Positions 1-8,126 of a stretch of 64,000 bases of DNA are shown piece by piece. How positions within the stretch are numbered: the first letter of the stretch is position 1; every line of letters begins with the position of its first letter. The DNA comes from Colwellia sp. 39_35_sub15_T18. GTDB lineage: Bacteria > Pseudomonadota > Gammaproteobacteria > Enterobacterales > Alteromonadaceae. The position numbers and the translations under genes were made by a program. Below the pieces are notes generated by a model. That model searched no databases. It was not told the origin of the DNA and saw nothing but the letters and a program-made list of their open reading frames with translations. The stretch spans positions 310,001 through 374,000 of the forward strand of contig MAAE01000007.1 in assembly GCA_002162675.1 (NCBI GenBank), written 5' to 3'.

Positions 1-609
1 CTATCGCAATTAAAAGCCTTAAAAAAATCACAACAACAGCAAAAACTTGCGCTGAGTAACAACAAATCTAAACGCACAAAAACCATCGGTGCCTTAAACA
101 AGCAACTGTTAACGAACAAACAACAATTAGTTAATTTGAAGACTGAAGAAGCTAATTTAACCGCCGCGTTACAAAAACTAGAAGCCTTGATACGTGCAGA
201 AATAGATTTAATAGGCTTAAGTAAGCTGAAGAAAAAACTTTCTTGGCCCGTTAAAGGCCGACTTTTACGCAGTTTTGGCAGTAGAAAACAAGGTTATTTA
301 AAATGGAAAGGGGTTTTACTGGGGGCTCCGCTTGGTAGGCAAGTTCGTACTATTCACAATGGTACTATTTTATTTTCAGACTGGCTGAAGGGCTATGGTT
401 TATTAACCGTTATCGACCATGGTAGCGGCTACATGAGTTTATATGCTCACAATCAAACTTTGTTAAAATCGGTTGGCGACAGAGTAGAAACTGGCGAGCC
501 TATTGCCTTAGTCGGACAAAGTGGCGGGCAAGATCAGCCTAGCTTATATTTTGAGATCCGACATCAAGGTAAGGCAGTAAACCCCAAGCTTTGGTGCAAT
601 AACAAGTAA
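1..609 (+). CDS. envC: Murein hydrolase activator EnvC, C-terminal part (gene starts before window)
   Basis: The reading frame is open from base 1 with no start, so this is the 3' part of a longer gene. The first ~70 visible residues are Gln/Lys/Leu-rich and look like the long coiled coil of EnvC. They are followed by a LytM/M23-type domain. The metal ligands of active M23 peptidases are not seen: the usual HxH-F-E motif reads S-L-Y-F-E. This fits EnvC, which activates the AmiA/AmiB cell-division amidases rather than cutting peptidoglycan itself. The protein acts in the periplasm at the division septum. The next gene is yibQ-like, and envC-yibQ is a common gammaproteobacterial order. A generic M23 peptidase is the only real alternative name. 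Confidence 0.88.
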   Translation, partial: LSQLKALKKSQQQQKLALSNNKSKRTKTIGALNKQLLTNKQQLVNLKTEEANLTAALQKLEALIRAEIDLIGLSKLKKKLSWPVKGRLLRSFGSRKQGYLKWKGVLLGAPLGRQVRTIHNGTILFSDWLKGYGLLTVIDHGSGYMSLYAHNQTLLKSVGDRVETGEPIALVGQSGGQDQPSLYFEIRHQGKAVNPKLWCNNK

Positions 610-691
610 AGTAATACCCATAACATCTACAAAATAGCGGCTCTTAATGCTATGCTTTTGTTATTCCCCCACTGATAACCACCATAATTAA

Positions 692-1468
692 ATGCTTTCA
701 GCCGTGTCGAAATTTTTTACTGTTACCGTGTTTTTATCTTCTACTATTTTCTATTTAGCACCACTCAAAGCCGCACCTTCTCGGGTAGCCATTGTTATTG
801 ATGATATTGGTTACCGCTATACAGACAAACAGGCATTGTCTTTACCCGGCGCTATCACTTATTCTATTTTGCCTCATACACCTTACGGTAAAGAACTTGC
901 CTTACAAGCTAATGCGCAGCAAAAAGATGTGTTATTGCATATTCCGATGGAAGCAGAAAATGGTAAAAAATTAGGTCCTGGGGCATTAACTAGTGCCATG
1001 AATGAGGCGCAAATAGTGGCTAGTTTAAATGCCTCATTAGCTGAAATTCCTTTTGCTATTGGCATTAACAATCACATGGGTAGCCGCTTAACTCAACTCG
1101 ATAATTCTATGACATGGACCATGGGCTTTTTGAAACGACATGACTTATTATTTTTAGATAGTAAAACCAGCCCTTATTCAAAAGCTAGCGATATAGCCAA
1201 AAATATTGGTGTGCCTGTAAATCGCCGCCATATCTTTTTAGACAACCAGTTAACGCAAAGCTACATCAACCAGCAATTTCAATTACTGGTTCAGCATGCT
1301 AAAAACAAAAGTTTTGCTATTGCCATCGCCCACCCTCACCCAGAAACCATATTGGCTTTACAACAGTTAATCCCGACCTTAGAACAAAATGGCATACAGT
1401 TAGTTTCTCTCTCAAGCTTATATGCTCCACAACTAACTAATGACGCTTTAGTGGCGGTTAGCGAATAA
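692..1468 (+). CDS. Divergent polysaccharide deacetylase family protein (YibQ-like)
   Basis: 258 aa with a signal peptide (hydrophobic residues ~8-26, probable cleavage after LKAA). The mature part begins with the family's V-I-D-D-I-G-Y motif and later has G-I-N-N-H-M-G-S and a terminal A-H-P-H-P motif. These are the hallmarks of the divergent polysaccharide deacetylase (DUF610/YibQ) family, which has a NodB-like barrel. It is periplasmic, and its substrate is not established in general. It sits 82 bases after envC in the same direction, the usual arrangement, so co-transcription is likely. No terminator is visible between them. Confidence 0.85.
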   Translation: MLSAVSKFFTVTVFLSSTIFYLAPLKAAPSRVAIVIDDIGYRYTDKQALSLPGAITYSILPHTPYGKELALQANAQQKDVLLHIPMEAENGKKLGPGALTSAMNEAQIVASLNASLAEIPFAIGINNHMGSRLTQLDNSMTWTMGFLKRHDLLFLDSKTSPYSKASDIAKNIGVPVNRRHIFLDNQLTQSYINQQFQLLVQHAKNKSFAIAIAHPHPETILALQQLIPTLEQNGIQLVSLSSLYAPQLTNDALVAVSE

Positions 1469-1510
1469 TATTGACGCAAAAAAACGTTATTAATGCCAGC
1501 GGGAATAAGT

Positions 1511-2275
1511 CTAAAATTTAATATTATTTTCTTTAAGAATTTGATGTAAATACTTCACCGGTATTGCGTAAGTAATACCGCTGGGTTTACTGATCACCGC
1601 TTCTTTGGTCGCTTGCACAAAGACTTTATTAATAATACCAACAACTTTTCCTGTTTTCATATCATACATGGCACTACCGCTATTACCCGGATAGGCTGTA
1701 GCATCGAGCTGATAAACCAAATAAGGATTACGCATCCTTTTTAACATTTTCAAGGTCATTTGCCCTGCCGATTGCACAGGAATAACCGTTGGTGTAGTAC
1801 TGGCAATCATGCCGCGATGCGTCACGGGGTACAAGCCCAATACCGTACCGATAGGAAACCCCGTAAAAGCTATATAACTACCATCGGGTTTAAAAGTACT
1901 ATCGGCTAAAGTCATTGCCGGCAAAGGTGAACCTGATATTTTCAAAATAGCTAAATCATACAAACTCGACGTAGCAACAATTTCGGCTTGCCTGACCTTA
2001 GCTTGCTTACCCGAACCAATAAATATCGCCATTTTTTGCAACAAGCTTTCATCAAGCTCTGTCGGTAATACATGAGCATTGGTAACCACATAACGACCAT
2101 CACCAATAACAAAACCTGTGCCTCGTAAAATATTTTGTGGCCGGCTAGTAGGTGTATGAATGCCTACGCCCACCACTGAAGGTTTAACTTTTGCGACAAC
2201 ATCAACAAATTCAGCTTGTGCTATATTAGTGACCAAAATCAAAGCGCTAAATAATAATCCGTATAATGTTTTCAT
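1511..2275 (-). CDS. Secreted trypsin-like serine protease (S1 family, no PDZ)
   Basis: 254 aa with a signal peptide ending near residue 21 (NIAQA). The chymotrypsin-fold triad is visible: His68 in T-N-A-H-V, Asp107 in Y-D-L-A-I and Ser199 in P-G-N-S-G-S-A. The length covers only the protease domain, with no PDZ domain as found in DegP/DegS. It probably acts in the periplasm or outside the cell. It lies convergent to yibQ and divergent from the patatin gene. No link to the XrtA genes is obvious, and the physiological substrate cannot be told from sequence. Confidence 0.8.
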   Translation of the reverse strand: MKTLYGLLFSALILVTNIAQAEFVDVVAKVKPSVVGVGIHTPTSRPQNILRGTGFVIGDGRYVVTNAHVLPTELDESLLQKMAIFIGSGKQAKVRQAEIVATSSLYDLAILKISGSPLPAMTLADSTFKPDGSYIAFTGFPIGTVLGLYPVTHRGMIASTTPTVIPVQSAGQMTLKMLKRMRNPYLVYQLDATAYPGNSGSAMYDMKTGKVVGIINKVFVQATKEAVISKPSGITYAIPVKYLHQILKENNIKF

Positions 2276-2403
2276 GTACTTCCTTTATCGTCAGGTGAAA
2301 TCAATTTATTTAGTTTACCTGAAATAAATTAAAGATCGAATATTCGCAAAATCTCAACTATTGTCCATACTTATGACTATCAAATGTTCTTTTAAGGGTC
2401 ATA

Positions 2404-3222
2404 ATGAACAGTAACATAGTTCCCATTTTTGCTGGCGGCGGTACTCGTTTACCCGCACATTTAGGTGTTTTAAGAGCACTAAAAGAGTTAGATATTCACT
2501 TTGACAGCTTGGTGGGGGTTTCTGGTGGTAGCATAGTGGCAAGCTTTCATGCCGCAGGGCTATCGTTAGAAGAAAGTAGAAAAATCGCCTTTGAAACGGA
2601 TTATAACCAGTTTAGAGAATTCTCCTTACTGAAATTAATACGCCACGGCGGTTTAAGCTCGGGCGATATTTTTGAAAAATGGGTTGATCGTCAATTATCG
2701 GGAAAAACCTTTAGCGACTTAGAAAAAAATTTACACATAGTAGCTACCGATGTCACCAATGGTAAAGCGGTGATCTTTAATCAAGAAAACACACCCGATA
2801 TGAAGGTATCAAAAGCAGTACGGTTTTCCATGTCTATTCCCTTAGTTTTTAGCTTTCAAACTTTTGGTAAACATATCATGGTAGATGGCAGTATTTTGTC
2901 TGAAGATGCTTTACATAGAGACTGGGATCATCAAGGTACGCCCATTCTATGCTTTCGCCTACGTAGTGAAAACGAATATGATGAAGTTAGCACTTCTGGC
3001 TTATTTCCTATTTTTAACTACATCACTCTGCTTATTAGGGCATTTATGACCACTATTTCTCGGGAATACATTAACGAACAATTTTGGCATAACACAATTG
3101 TTATTAACACCGGAGAATGTTCAGGGGTTGACTTTAAAATGTCACAAAATCAAAAAAACACCCTCTTTGATATTGGCTACCAAACTGCTAGAGAAATCAT
3201 CCCCTTAAAAATGAAAATGTAA
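2404..3222 (+). CDS. Patatin-like phospholipase family protein
   Basis: 272 aa. It shows the patatin catalytic dyad: an oxyanion-hole GGGTR (residues 11-15), the nucleophile Ser40 in G-V-S-G-G and Asp161 in V-D-G-S. The last motif is DGS rather than the more usual DGG/DGA, a conservative variation. No signal peptide is seen, so it is probably a cytoplasmic or secreted-by-other-route lipid acyl hydrolase. It is followed, 132 bases on, by the exosortase-associated acyl-CoA ligase. A shared role in acyl-group supply is possible but is only inference. Confidence 0.78.
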   Translation: MNSNIVPIFAGGGTRLPAHLGVLRALKELDIHFDSLVGVSGGSIVASFHAAGLSLEESRKIAFETDYNQFREFSLLKLIRHGGLSSGDIFEKWVDRQLSGKTFSDLEKNLHIVATDVTNGKAVIFNQENTPDMKVSKAVRFSMSIPLVFSFQTFGKHIMVDGSILSEDALHRDWDHQGTPILCFRLRSENEYDEVSTSGLFPIFNYITLLIRAFMTTISREYINEQFWHNTIVINTGECSGVDFKMSQNQKNTLFDIGYQTAREIIPLKMKM

Positions 3223-3354
3223 AAAAGTTATCCCTGTCAACTTGCTTGCTAACGTCTTTCACTGCAATAATGACCTTATCGAATTTCTATTTACACTCTT
3301 GTAGCAATGACTTACGAGGATATTGCTATAAATAAGTGACTTTCAGGATGATAA

Positions 3355-4950
3355 ATGACCACCTTTGTGCATGATTTGATAAGCCAAAGTGCAGAAAAAT
3401 CGCCCTTAAATATAGCGCTGACCTTAAAAGAGCAGCAGCTTAATTACCAAGAACTCAACGAAAGCATTAACAATATTGCCACCAGTTACCACGCATTAGC
3501 CATTAAACGTTATCAACGTGTCGGCATTTATTTACCCAAAACCATTGAAAATGTATTAGCTATATTTGCTTGTAGCAAGGCTGGAGCAGTGTTTGTTCCT
3601 ATCAATCCGGTCTTAAAAGCACCACAAGTACAGCATATTGCTAACGACTGTCATATCAGCATTATTATCACCAACAAAGCTCGCTGCAAAGCATTACTAC
3701 CCTTACTTGCCAGCCTTAGTGAACTAACCACGGTCATATTAACCGACTCAGACGCAACGGATGTTGAATCTATCGAGCAAGTATCTATCATGTCTTGGCC
3801 GTATTTTGTCAGCCTCACCAGCAACACAGAAGAGCCAAAACCGCTAACCGGCAATGATATGGCGGCTATTTTATATACCTCAGGCAGCACAGGAAAACCT
3901 AAAGGTGTGGTGCTTTCTCATAGCAATATAGTGTTGGGGGCAAAGTCAGTGGCTCAGTATTTACAAAATACCGCTAGTGATAAAATACTGGCTGTTTTAC
4001 CGCTCAGCTTTGATTACGGCTTAAGCCAATTAACAACCTGTTTTTTAGTTGCCGCCGAATGTGTTTTATTAGATTACTTACTCGCCAATGACGTTATTAA
4101 AGCGATAATCAAACATAAGATCACTGGCTTAGCTGCCGTACCACCATTATGGTCACAACTTTGTAAACTAAACTGGCCTGAAAATGCCGGCCATGCTATT
4201 CGTTATTTCACCAACTCTGGCGGCGCGTTATCTAGCACTCATTTAAAGCAATTACGCAGCTTAATGCCTAACGCAGCACCTTATTTAATGTACGGTTTAA
4301 CCGAAGCTTTCCGCTCAACTTATCTCTCACCTAAGGAAATAGATAAGAGAATTGGCTCAATGGGTAAAGAGATTCCGAATGCTGAGATACTGGTACTGCG
4401 CAAAGATGGCAGTGAATGTGACGTAGAAGAAACAGGCGAGCTGGTGCATAAAGGGCCACTCGTTAGTTTAGGCTACTGGAATTTAGCTGACAAAACCGCT
4501 GAGCGTTTTAAACCCGTTTCAGGGCAGCCTAAAGGTCTTATTAACCCTGAACTAGCGGTATTTTCAGGTGATTTTGTTAAAAAAGATCAAGATGGCTTTT
4601 TATATTTTGTTGGCCGAGCTGACGAAATGATGAAAACGTCAGGTTATCGCATTAGCCCGATGGAAATTGAAGAAATACTTTATCAACATGAACAAGTAAC
4701 CGAAGCCGTAGCTATTGGTGTTCCCCATGCTGAATTAGGTCAAGCCATATTAGCCATAGTATGCAACAACAACCAAGCTGATTTAAGCTCAGTGGCGAAA
4801 TCAGTATTTGCCCATTGCCAAAAGCAATTAGCCAATTACATGGTGCCGAAAAAAATAATCGTTTTAGCTGAATTACCCCATAATGCCAATGGTAAGATAG
4901 ACAGAAATAAACTCAAGCAAACCTATAAAAACTTTTTTAGTGAAAAATAA
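3355..4950 (+). CDS. Acyl-CoA ligase (AMP-forming), exosortase A system-associated
   Basis: 531 aa, full length for the ANL (acyl-AMP ligase) superfamily. The P-loop motif Y-T-S-G-S-T-G-K-P-K-G is at residues 174-184, the hinge motif G-R-A-D-E-M-M-K-T-S-G-Y-R is present, and the C-terminal catalytic lysine lies in N-G-K-I-D near residue 514. The enzyme should activate a carboxylic acid to an acyl-adenylate and pass it to CoA or to a carrier protein. The gene stands 14 bases before a PLP decarboxylase. This ligase-decarboxylase pair is a recognised companion of exosortase A loci (TIGR03098/TIGR03099 families, as I recall them). The acyl carrier protein at 23410 is a plausible acceptor. The acyl substrate is unknown. 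Confidence 0.87.
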   Translation: MTTFVHDLISQSAEKSPLNIALTLKEQQLNYQELNESINNIATSYHALAIKRYQRVGIYLPKTIENVLAIFACSKAGAVFVPINPVLKAPQVQHIANDCHISIIITNKARCKALLPLLASLSELTTVILTDSDATDVESIEQVSIMSWPYFVSLTSNTEEPKPLTGNDMAAILYTSGSTGKPKGVVLSHSNIVLGAKSVAQYLQNTASDKILAVLPLSFDYGLSQLTTCFLVAAECVLLDYLLANDVIKAIIKHKITGLAAVPPLWSQLCKLNWPENAGHAIRYFTNSGGALSSTHLKQLRSLMPNAAPYLMYGLTEAFRSTYLSPKEIDKRIGSMGKEIPNAEILVLRKDGSECDVEETGELVHKGPLVSLGYWNLADKTAERFKPVSGQPKGLINPELAVFSGDFVKKDQDGFLYFVGRADEMMKTSGYRISPMEIEEILYQHEQVTEAVAIGVPHAELGQAILAIVCNNNQADLSSVAKSVFAHCQKQLANYMVPKKIIVLAELPHNANGKIDRNKLKQTYKNFFSEK

Positions 4951-4964
4951 TAAGCAACACAACA

Positions 4965-6266
4965 ATGACAAAACTATTGCCGAAGAAAGCTCAACAAAAG
5001 GCACTGCCTAAAGCGCCACGACAGGTACCTAAGCATGCCGACATAAGCCATTTCGCCAGCCAAAATAATGAACTGGTTATTGGCGACAAAACCATTAGTC
5101 AAATAGAGAAGCTTGTTGGCAGCACACCTTATTATGCCTACGACAAAGCACTCATTGCCAATACAGTGGCTAGCCTGAAATCAGTTTTGCCTGAAAAAAT
5201 TCAATTACATTATGCCATTAAAGCAAACCCTTACCCGAGCCTAGTGCATTTCATGGTCAATCATGTCAGCGGCTTTGATGTGGCATCAAAAAAAGAAATG
5301 CTATTAGCATTACAGTCAGGCATGCCAGCTAAGGAAATTAGCTTTGCAGGCCCCGGAAAAACCCATGATGATCTTCAAGCGGCTATTATTGCCGGCATTA
5401 CCTTGCATGCGGAGTCAACAACCGAAATAAATCGCGCCATCGCACTCGGCGTAAGCTTAGCCATTAAACCCAACATTGCTATTCGCGTTAATCCAGCCTT
5501 TGAGCTAAAAGCTTCCGGTATGAAAATGTCTGGTGGTTCTAAACCCTTTGGTATCGATGAAGAGCTATTACCTGAGCTGCTCAAAGAACTGCCTTATGAC
5601 AAAATCAATTTTAAAGGTTTCCATATTTTCGCTGGCTCACAAAATTTAAAAGCTGATGCCATTATAGAAATGCACGAGAAAACCTTTATGCTCGCGCAAC
5701 AGCTTGTGGCGTTAACACCGGTAAAAATTGCTTACATAAACATTGGTGGCGGACTGGGTATTCCTTATTTCCCAGGTGAACAGCGTTTAACGCTTGACGA
5801 GATAAGCGCAAACTTGTCGAAGCTATTGAAGCAATATCAACACACCTTAGCTGATATTAATATTATCATGGAACTCGGCCGTTACCTTGTTGGTGAAGCA
5901 GGCGTGTACGTGAGTAAAATTGTTGATAAAAAAGTTTCCCGTGCTACAACTTACCTTATTTGTGATGGCGGCCTACACCATCATTTATCTAACTCGGGTA
6001 ACTTCGGCCAAGTCATTCGCAAAAACTACCCCGTTGCCATAGGCAATAAACTGGTTAGCACAGTTGATAGAAAAGAGCTGGAAAATGAGTTAGTTAACAT
6101 TGTAGGGCCGCTGTGTACACCGCTAGATATTGTCGCTGATAAGGTAAACTTACCCAAAAGTGATATTGGCGATTATGTGGTTGTCTATCAATCAGGTGCT
6201 TATGGCGCTTCAGCTAGCCCAAAAGATTTTCTTAGCCAGCCGCAATTAAATGAAATATTACTTTAA
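4965..6266 (+). CDS. Pyridoxal-dependent decarboxylase, exosortase A system-associated
   Basis: 433 aa, fold type III (alanine-racemase barrel) decarboxylase related to diaminopimelate/ornithine decarboxylases. The PLP lysine is Lys86 in Y-A-I-K-A-N-P. The glycine loop G-G-G-L-G-I-P-Y that binds the phosphate, a G-P-L-C-T motif with the active-site cysteine region and a C-terminal Y-Q-S-G-A-Y-G motif are all present. It should decarboxylate an amino acid to an amine, but the specificity is not predictable. The ~35-residue basic N-terminal extension is unlike LysA. It lies 14 bases downstream of the acyl-CoA ligase, and a 178-base gap with a palindrome follows before the acyltransferase. Confidence 0.86.
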   Translation: MTKLLPKKAQQKALPKAPRQVPKHADISHFASQNNELVIGDKTISQIEKLVGSTPYYAYDKALIANTVASLKSVLPEKIQLHYAIKANPYPSLVHFMVNHVSGFDVASKKEMLLALQSGMPAKEISFAGPGKTHDDLQAAIIAGITLHAESTTEINRAIALGVSLAIKPNIAIRVNPAFELKASGMKMSGGSKPFGIDEELLPELLKELPYDKINFKGFHIFAGSQNLKADAIIEMHEKTFMLAQQLVALTPVKIAYINIGGGLGIPYFPGEQRLTLDEISANLSKLLKQYQHTLADINIIMELGRYLVGEAGVYVSKIVDKKVSRATTYLICDGGLHHHLSNSGNFGQVIRKNYPVAIGNKLVSTVDRKELENELVNIVGPLCTPLDIVADKVNLPKSDIGDYVVVYQSGAYGASASPKDFLSQPQLNEILL

Positions 6267-6322
6267 AAATAACGGCATACGCGGTAAATTTGTCACTAGC
6301 TTGTAAACTAAATTGCGTATTG

Positions 6323-6341
6323 TTGAGAACACTGTTCTCAA
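6323..6341. promoter_or_regulatory. Perfect palindrome (8-3-8), candidate operator
   Basis: TTGAGAAC-ACT-GTTCTCAA is a perfect inverted repeat. It lies 103 bases before the ATG of the LuxI-like acyltransferase, inside the 178-base gap after the decarboxylase. A weak sigma-70-like pair (TTTTGC at 6384-6389, 17 bases, TATACT at 6407-6412) lies between it and the gene, so the palindrome would sit upstream of that promoter. No U-tract follows, which argues against a terminator. The binding protein is unknown. Confidence 0.4.
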
Positions 6342-6444
6342 AAGCATTGCTCTAAAATTTAGCTCAAATTTAGATACAAGTTATTTTGCTATTATTTATA
6401 ACTAGCTATACTGATATTAATCACCACGATATAACGGGCTCAAA

Positions 6445-7215
6445 ATGAGTGAATATTCAATTGCTGACAACTTTAATCAATATTTCAAGATTAAATTTGC
6501 CGACTCTAAAACATTACGACAAGAAGCATTTAAAATACGTTACGGGGTGTACAGTGACGAACTTGGCTGGGAGCCCGCTAATGACAGTAAAATGGAAAGT
6601 GATGAATGTGACGACTACTCATTTCATTGTATTCTAGAACACAAAAGAACGGGTGTTTACGCAGGTTGCATCAGGCTGGTTATCCCACCCGCAAATAATC
6701 CTAACCTTAAATTGCCATTCGAAGAAAATTGTCTTGATAGTGCCATACCTGGGGCTATTGACACTCAAACTCTCCCTCGCGGCGGTTTTGGCGAAATTTC
6801 AAGACTAGCAGTGCTTGCTGATTTTAGGCGCCGTGAAAAAGAAAAAAATACCCCTTTTGTCTTAAATAATATTAATCCTGAAACTGTTTTTAGCGAAGTA
6901 GAGCGAAGAAACTTCCCTAATATTGCTATGGGTTTATACTTATCAGGACTAGCGTTAGCTGAAATATGTAATCATGTTGGCATTATGGTGATGATGGAAC
7001 CAAGATTAAACCGTCGCCTACAACGCTTTGGTTTACCTTTTGAACAAATAGGTGAAGAAACTGATTATCATGGCCGCAGAGCGATGTTTTATCTTAGTAG
7101 AGAAAAGTTTCATGTTCAGTTAACCCAACCAATTGCTGAACTTTATCAAATCATCTACAAAGATTTGAAAGAACAAATCTTCTTTATTCCTTATACTAAT
7201 CTAGCCGACAAGTAG
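6445..7215 (+). CDS. PEP-CTERM/exosortase system-associated acyltransferase (LuxI-like GNAT)
   Basis: 256 aa. The N-terminal half carries the autoinducer-synthase-like pattern seen in LuxI relatives (R-Q-E-A-F-K-I-R-Y-G-V-Y near residues 27-38, then E-I-S-R-L-A-V near 118-124). I assign it to the exosortase-associated acyltransferase family (TIGR03694). Such proteins share the GNAT fold with N-acyl-homoserine-lactone synthases, but their product is not known to me. The gene precedes thiF-like and nitroreductase-like genes with short gaps (34 and 13 bases), so the three are probably one transcript. Its role could be acyl transfer from an acyl carrier protein to an amine, perhaps one made by the upstream decarboxylase. 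That is inference. Confidence 0.8.
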   Translation: MSEYSIADNFNQYFKIKFADSKTLRQEAFKIRYGVYSDELGWEPANDSKMESDECDDYSFHCILEHKRTGVYAGCIRLVIPPANNPNLKLPFEENCLDSAIPGAIDTQTLPRGGFGEISRLAVLADFRRREKEKNTPFVLNNINPETVFSEVERRNFPNIAMGLYLSGLALAEICNHVGIMVMMEPRLNRRLQRFGLPFEQIGEETDYHGRRAMFYLSREKFHVQLTQPIAELYQIIYKDLKEQIFFIPYTNLADK

Positions 7216-7249
7216 CTGATTTTGCATACAAATAATATAGAGATCCCTC

Positions 7250-8113
7250 ATGGTAAACCTTTTTGATTACGATTTAGCTTTTTCCAGAAACATAGGCTGG
7301 GTTACCGAACAAGAACAACATCTCCTCAAAACTAAACGCGTCGCTATCGCTGGCTTAGGCGGTGTTGGTAGTACGCACTTACTTACCCTAATTCGCCTTG
7401 GTATTACCAAATTTAACTTAGCTGATTTTGATGAATATGCCTGTGAAAATACCAACCGACAGGCAGGCGCCAATACTCAAACTTATGGGGTGAAAAAACT
7501 GGATGCCATGGTAGACATGGCTTTAGCGATTAACCCTGAGCTTGACATTAACACGTTCCCGGTCGGGATTAATGCCGACAATATGGATGAATTTTTACAA
7601 GACGTTGACTGCTATGTAGATTCGCTAGATTTTTTTGTTATGGATGCTCGCCGACTGGTTTTTCAAAAGTGTGCTGAAAAATCAATCGCGGCCACCACGG
7701 CCGCCCCAATTGGCATGGGCACCGCTTATTTAAACTTTTTGCCCGGTAAAATGACGTTTGAAGAATATTTTTGTTTAGAAGGTTGTTCTGAAAACGAGCA
7801 GTACTTAAAATTTTTCCTTGGGCTAACGCCATCGGCATTACAAAGTTCCTATTTAGTTGATCCAAGCCGTTTTGATGTCGCCAATAAAAAAGGCCCCTCC
7901 ACCATTATGGGTTGTCAACTTGCTGCGGGTGTTGCTGCTGCCCAAGTAGTAAAAATATTTCTTAACCGTGGTGAGGTTCTTAACGTACCTTGGGGGCTGC
8001 ATTTTGATGCTTACCGCAATAAATTTAAGAAAACTTGGCGCCCTGGCGGCAATAACAACCTTATTCAAAAACTAGCCTTTGCTATTAGTAAAAAACGAAT
8101 GGGCATTACTTAA
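7250..8113 (+). CDS. ThiF/MoeB/E1-like adenylyltransferase family protein
   Basis: 287 aa. The nucleotide-binding loop G-L-G-G-V-G-S is at residues 35-41 and the E1-type N-T-N-R-Q motif (ATP phosphate contacts) is at 67-71, with acidic residues Asp59 and Asp61 before it. The paired CxxC zinc motifs of ThiF/MoeB are not visible, so it is a reduced adenylation-domain protein. It should adenylate a C-terminal carboxylate or a small acid. It is paired with a nitroreductase-like gene 13 bases downstream. As I recall, mycobacterial Rv1355c/MoeY has the same two domain types in one chain, so this may be a split version. No ubiquitin-like or precursor-peptide substrate was found nearby. Confidence 0.8.
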   Translation: MVNLFDYDLAFSRNIGWVTEQEQHLLKTKRVAIAGLGGVGSTHLLTLIRLGITKFNLADFDEYACENTNRQAGANTQTYGVKKLDAMVDMALAINPELDINTFPVGINADNMDEFLQDVDCYVDSLDFFVMDARRLVFQKCAEKSIAATTAAPIGMGTAYLNFLPGKMTFEEYFCLEGCSENEQYLKFFLGLTPSALQSSYLVDPSRFDVANKKGPSTIMGCQLAAGVAAAQVVKIFLNRGEVLNVPWGLHFDAYRNKFKKTWRPGGNNNLIQKLAFAISKKRMGIT

Positions 8114-8126
8114 GTTGAGTATAAAT

